From CAVPRW01 sp046727435 [NCBI: bacterium] (GTDB lineage: Bacteria; Tectomicrobia; Entotheonellia; J063), in assembly GCA_046727435.1 (NCBI GenBank), contig JBKPCR010000022.1, forward strand, positions 1-7,024: a DNA stretch of 7,024 nucleotides, written 5' to 3'. Both the position numbers and the translations under genes were made by a program. Below the pieces are notes generated by a model that did no database searches, was not told the DNA's origin, and saw only the letters and a list, made by a program, of their open reading frames with translations. This document shows positions 5,822-7,024 of this stretch, in pieces (the first letter of the stretch is position 1; each line of letters begins with the position of its first letter).

Positions 5822-6904
5822 ATGCCGAGACGCCGCACCGCACGCAAAGATCGCTCTCTAGTTGTGGAGCCACAGGCAAAGCGTATGTTCGTTATGCGGG
5901 CCTTTACCCCCAAGGGACACGCCAACGTGCTCCCCGATTCGGCTGCGCCGGCCGAGGCATCGAATCGCGACGGCATGTCGTGGGAAGATCGTGTGCTCCG
6001 CCTCTACTATCAAGACATCGGGGCAGTGCCCCGCTTGCGTGTGGAGGAAGAACGCGAGCTGGCGCAGGAAATTCAACAGTACACGACGTCGCAGAGCGCT
6101 GTTGAGCGCCTGGGGGACACGCTCGATGAATCCGCAGAGCTGCCGTGCGCAGCTCGCCTGCGGAGTCAACGAGCACGAGAAGTGATGATTACGGCCAATC
6201 TACGCCTCGTCGTAAGCATCGCCAGGCAGTTCGCGCAACATGGGGTACCACTGCTCGACCTGGTGCAGGAAGGCAATCTGGGACTCATGCGCGCCGTGGA
6301 GAAATTCGATCCCAGCCGGGGGTATAAGTTTAGCACCTATGCCAGCTGGTGGATTCGCGCCTATATCGCTCGGGCTATCTTCGAGCAAGGACGCACGGTC
6401 AGGGTGCCGGCTTATCTGACCGAGATTGCCAGTCGCGTGAAGCGTGCCTGCCAACAATTGCAGAGTGCTTATGAACGCACCCCGACGCCGGCAGAGGTGG
6501 CCGCGGCCGTGGGGCTCGCGGTGGACAAGGTGCGATTGATCCTGGAACTGAACCAACAGGTGGTGTCGATTGAGGATCTGGGGCGGAACTATCCAGAGGG
6601 CGCGCCGCCACTGCCCTTGGGACAGCCGTCAGGCTATCCGCTGCTGGCGTCGCCGGTGGAGGCCACATTGCAGCAAGATCTCAGCGCCCGTTTGCAGCAA
6701 CTGCTTGAGGTCCTTACACCGCGCGAGCGCCGGATCATCATGCTGCGCTTTGGCCTGGGGGGGGAGGGCGAGCATACCCTAGAGCAGATCGGTAAACAAT
6801 TCGACCTCAGTCGCGAACGCATCCGCCAGATCGAGCAAGCGGCGATGGAGAAGCTGCGCGGCAGCAGTCGACGACTGCGCCTGGAAGGATTATTGACCAA
6901 TTAA
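5822..6904 (+). CDS. RNA polymerase sigma factor, sigma-70 family group 2 (RpoD/RpoS-like)
   Basis: Directs RNA polymerase to a promoter subset; 360 residues. Seen: a basic N-terminus (MPRRRTARKDR), no region 1.1 and no long non-conserved region, which fits group 2 (RpoS-like) rather than the housekeeping factor. Region 1.2 is about 57-86 (LYYQDIGAVP). Region 2 is about 118-188 with NLRLVVSIA, DLVQEGNLGLMRAVEKFDP and KFSTYASWWIR. Region 3 is about 190-255, the 3.2 linker about 256-286, and region 4 about 287-350 with LTPRERRIIMLRFGL and a standard helix-turn-helix (319-341, ending SRERIRQIEQ). Oddity: in region 2.4 the residues matching E. coli sigma-70 Gln437 and Thr440, which read the -12 base pair, are Ala180 and Ala183, and WWIRAYI recalls RpoH-type factors. 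Start: ATG at 5822 with GAGG 3 bases and GGGAG 9 bases upstream; a TTG 10 codons earlier is less likely. A run of eight G (6767-6774) lies in region 4 but the frame is intact. It is divergent from the cytochrome operon. Confidence 0.93.
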   Translation: MPRRRTARKDRSLVVEPQAKRMFVMRAFTPKGHANVLPDSAAPAEASNRDGMSWEDRVLRLYYQDIGAVPRLRVEEERELAQEIQQYTTSQSAVERLGDTLDESAELPCAARLRSQRAREVMITANLRLVVSIARQFAQHGVPLLDLVQEGNLGLMRAVEKFDPSRGYKFSTYASWWIRAYIARAIFEQGRTVRVPAYLTEIASRVKRACQQLQSAYERTPTPAEVAAAVGLAVDKVRLILELNQQVVSIEDLGRNYPEGAPPLPLGQPSGYPLLASPVEATLQQDLSARLQQLLEVLTPRERRIIMLRFGLGGEGEHTLEQIGKQFDLSRERIRQIEQAAMEKLRGSSRRLRLEGLLTN

Positions 6905-6910
6905 TCCGCC

Positions 6911-7024
6911 TCAAGCATCGCGGCGCAAGTTGTAACGTTTCAGCTTGCGCTCGATGGTCTTCCGATGCACCCCTGAGGCGCGCGCGGCCTGGGCGATATT
7001 CCACCCGGTGAGCTCCATCAGCTC
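6911..7024 (-). CDS. C-terminal end of a regulator with Fis-type helix-turn-helix (probably a sigma-54 activator), partial
   Basis: Only the last 37 codons and the TGA stop are inside the window; the gene continues past its right edge. The peptide contains LTGWNIAQAARASGVHRKT followed by IERKLKRYNLRRDA. This is the usual Fis-family DNA-binding end (helix, turn, then recognition helix with HRKTIERKL) found at the C-terminus of NtrC-type sigma-54 activators and of RegA/PrrA-type response regulators. The NtrC type is favoured by the ERKLKRYNL wording. Its AAA+ or receiver domains cannot be seen. It converges on the sigma factor gene with only 6 bases between the two stop codons, so no terminator separates them. 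A regulator of this class would suit the sigma-54 element and palindrome found at 5449-5504, but that pairing is inference. Confidence 0.8.
   Translation of the reverse strand, partial: ELMELTGWNIAQAARASGVHRKTIERKLKRYNLRRDA

Noticed and set aside
6767-6774. Run of eight G in the sigma gene as a phase-variation tract or frameshift error
   Set aside because: The frame is intact across it and the encoded FGLGGEGEHTL matches the normal region 4 sequence.

Overview
The window is GC-rich bacterial chromosome (about 60% by eye). It carries a four-gene respiratory operon on the minus strand, a divergent sigma factor gene on the plus strand, and the last 37 codons of a regulator with a Fis-type DNA-binding end. 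Signal peptides, c-type haem sites and a two-promoter control region point to a free-living Gram-negative-type bacterium with branched respiration. The long cytochrome bd-like protein without CydB, next to an ethylbenzene-dehydrogenase-type haem-b domain, recalls Nitrospirota, NC10/Methylomirabilota and related lineages. That placement is inference from gene types, not a search result.

Layout. From about 5280 leftwards the operon runs: (1) a 610-residue polytopic cytochrome bd oxidase subunit I-like protein (3447-5279); (2) a membrane-anchored dihaem cytochrome c (2516-3439, 7 bases after gene 1); (3) a three-helix membrane protein ending in a monohaem cytochrome c domain (1670-2431, 84 bases later); (4) an exported protein with two cytochrome c domains, an ethylbenzene-dehydrogenase-type haem-binding domain and a C-terminal membrane anchor (39-1580, 89 bases later). 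No other gene is seen left of it. The non-coding stretch 5280-5821 holds the operon's control region: a good sigma-70 promoter, just upstream a good sigma-54 -24/-12 element, and abutting that a perfect 18-bp inverted repeat plus a third copy of its half-site. It also holds a 20-bp tandem duplication nearer the sigma factor. The sigma gene (5822-6904) encodes a group 2 sigma-70 protein lacking region 1.1. It converges, with 6 bases between stop codons, on the regulator fragment (6911-7024).

How it may work. Together the four operon products offer five CXXCH c-haem sites, probably b-type haems in the bd-like subunit, and one further haem-b-type domain. All are membrane-bound or face the periplasm. 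The simplest reading is an electron-transfer module linking the quinone pool, through membrane-tethered cytochromes c, to a periplasmic partner or to oxygen. No CydB, molybdopterin subunit or haem-copper subunit is in view, so the direction of electron flow and the terminal substrate are not known. Promoter architecture suggests conditional expression by a sigma-54 activator layered on a sigma-70 promoter.
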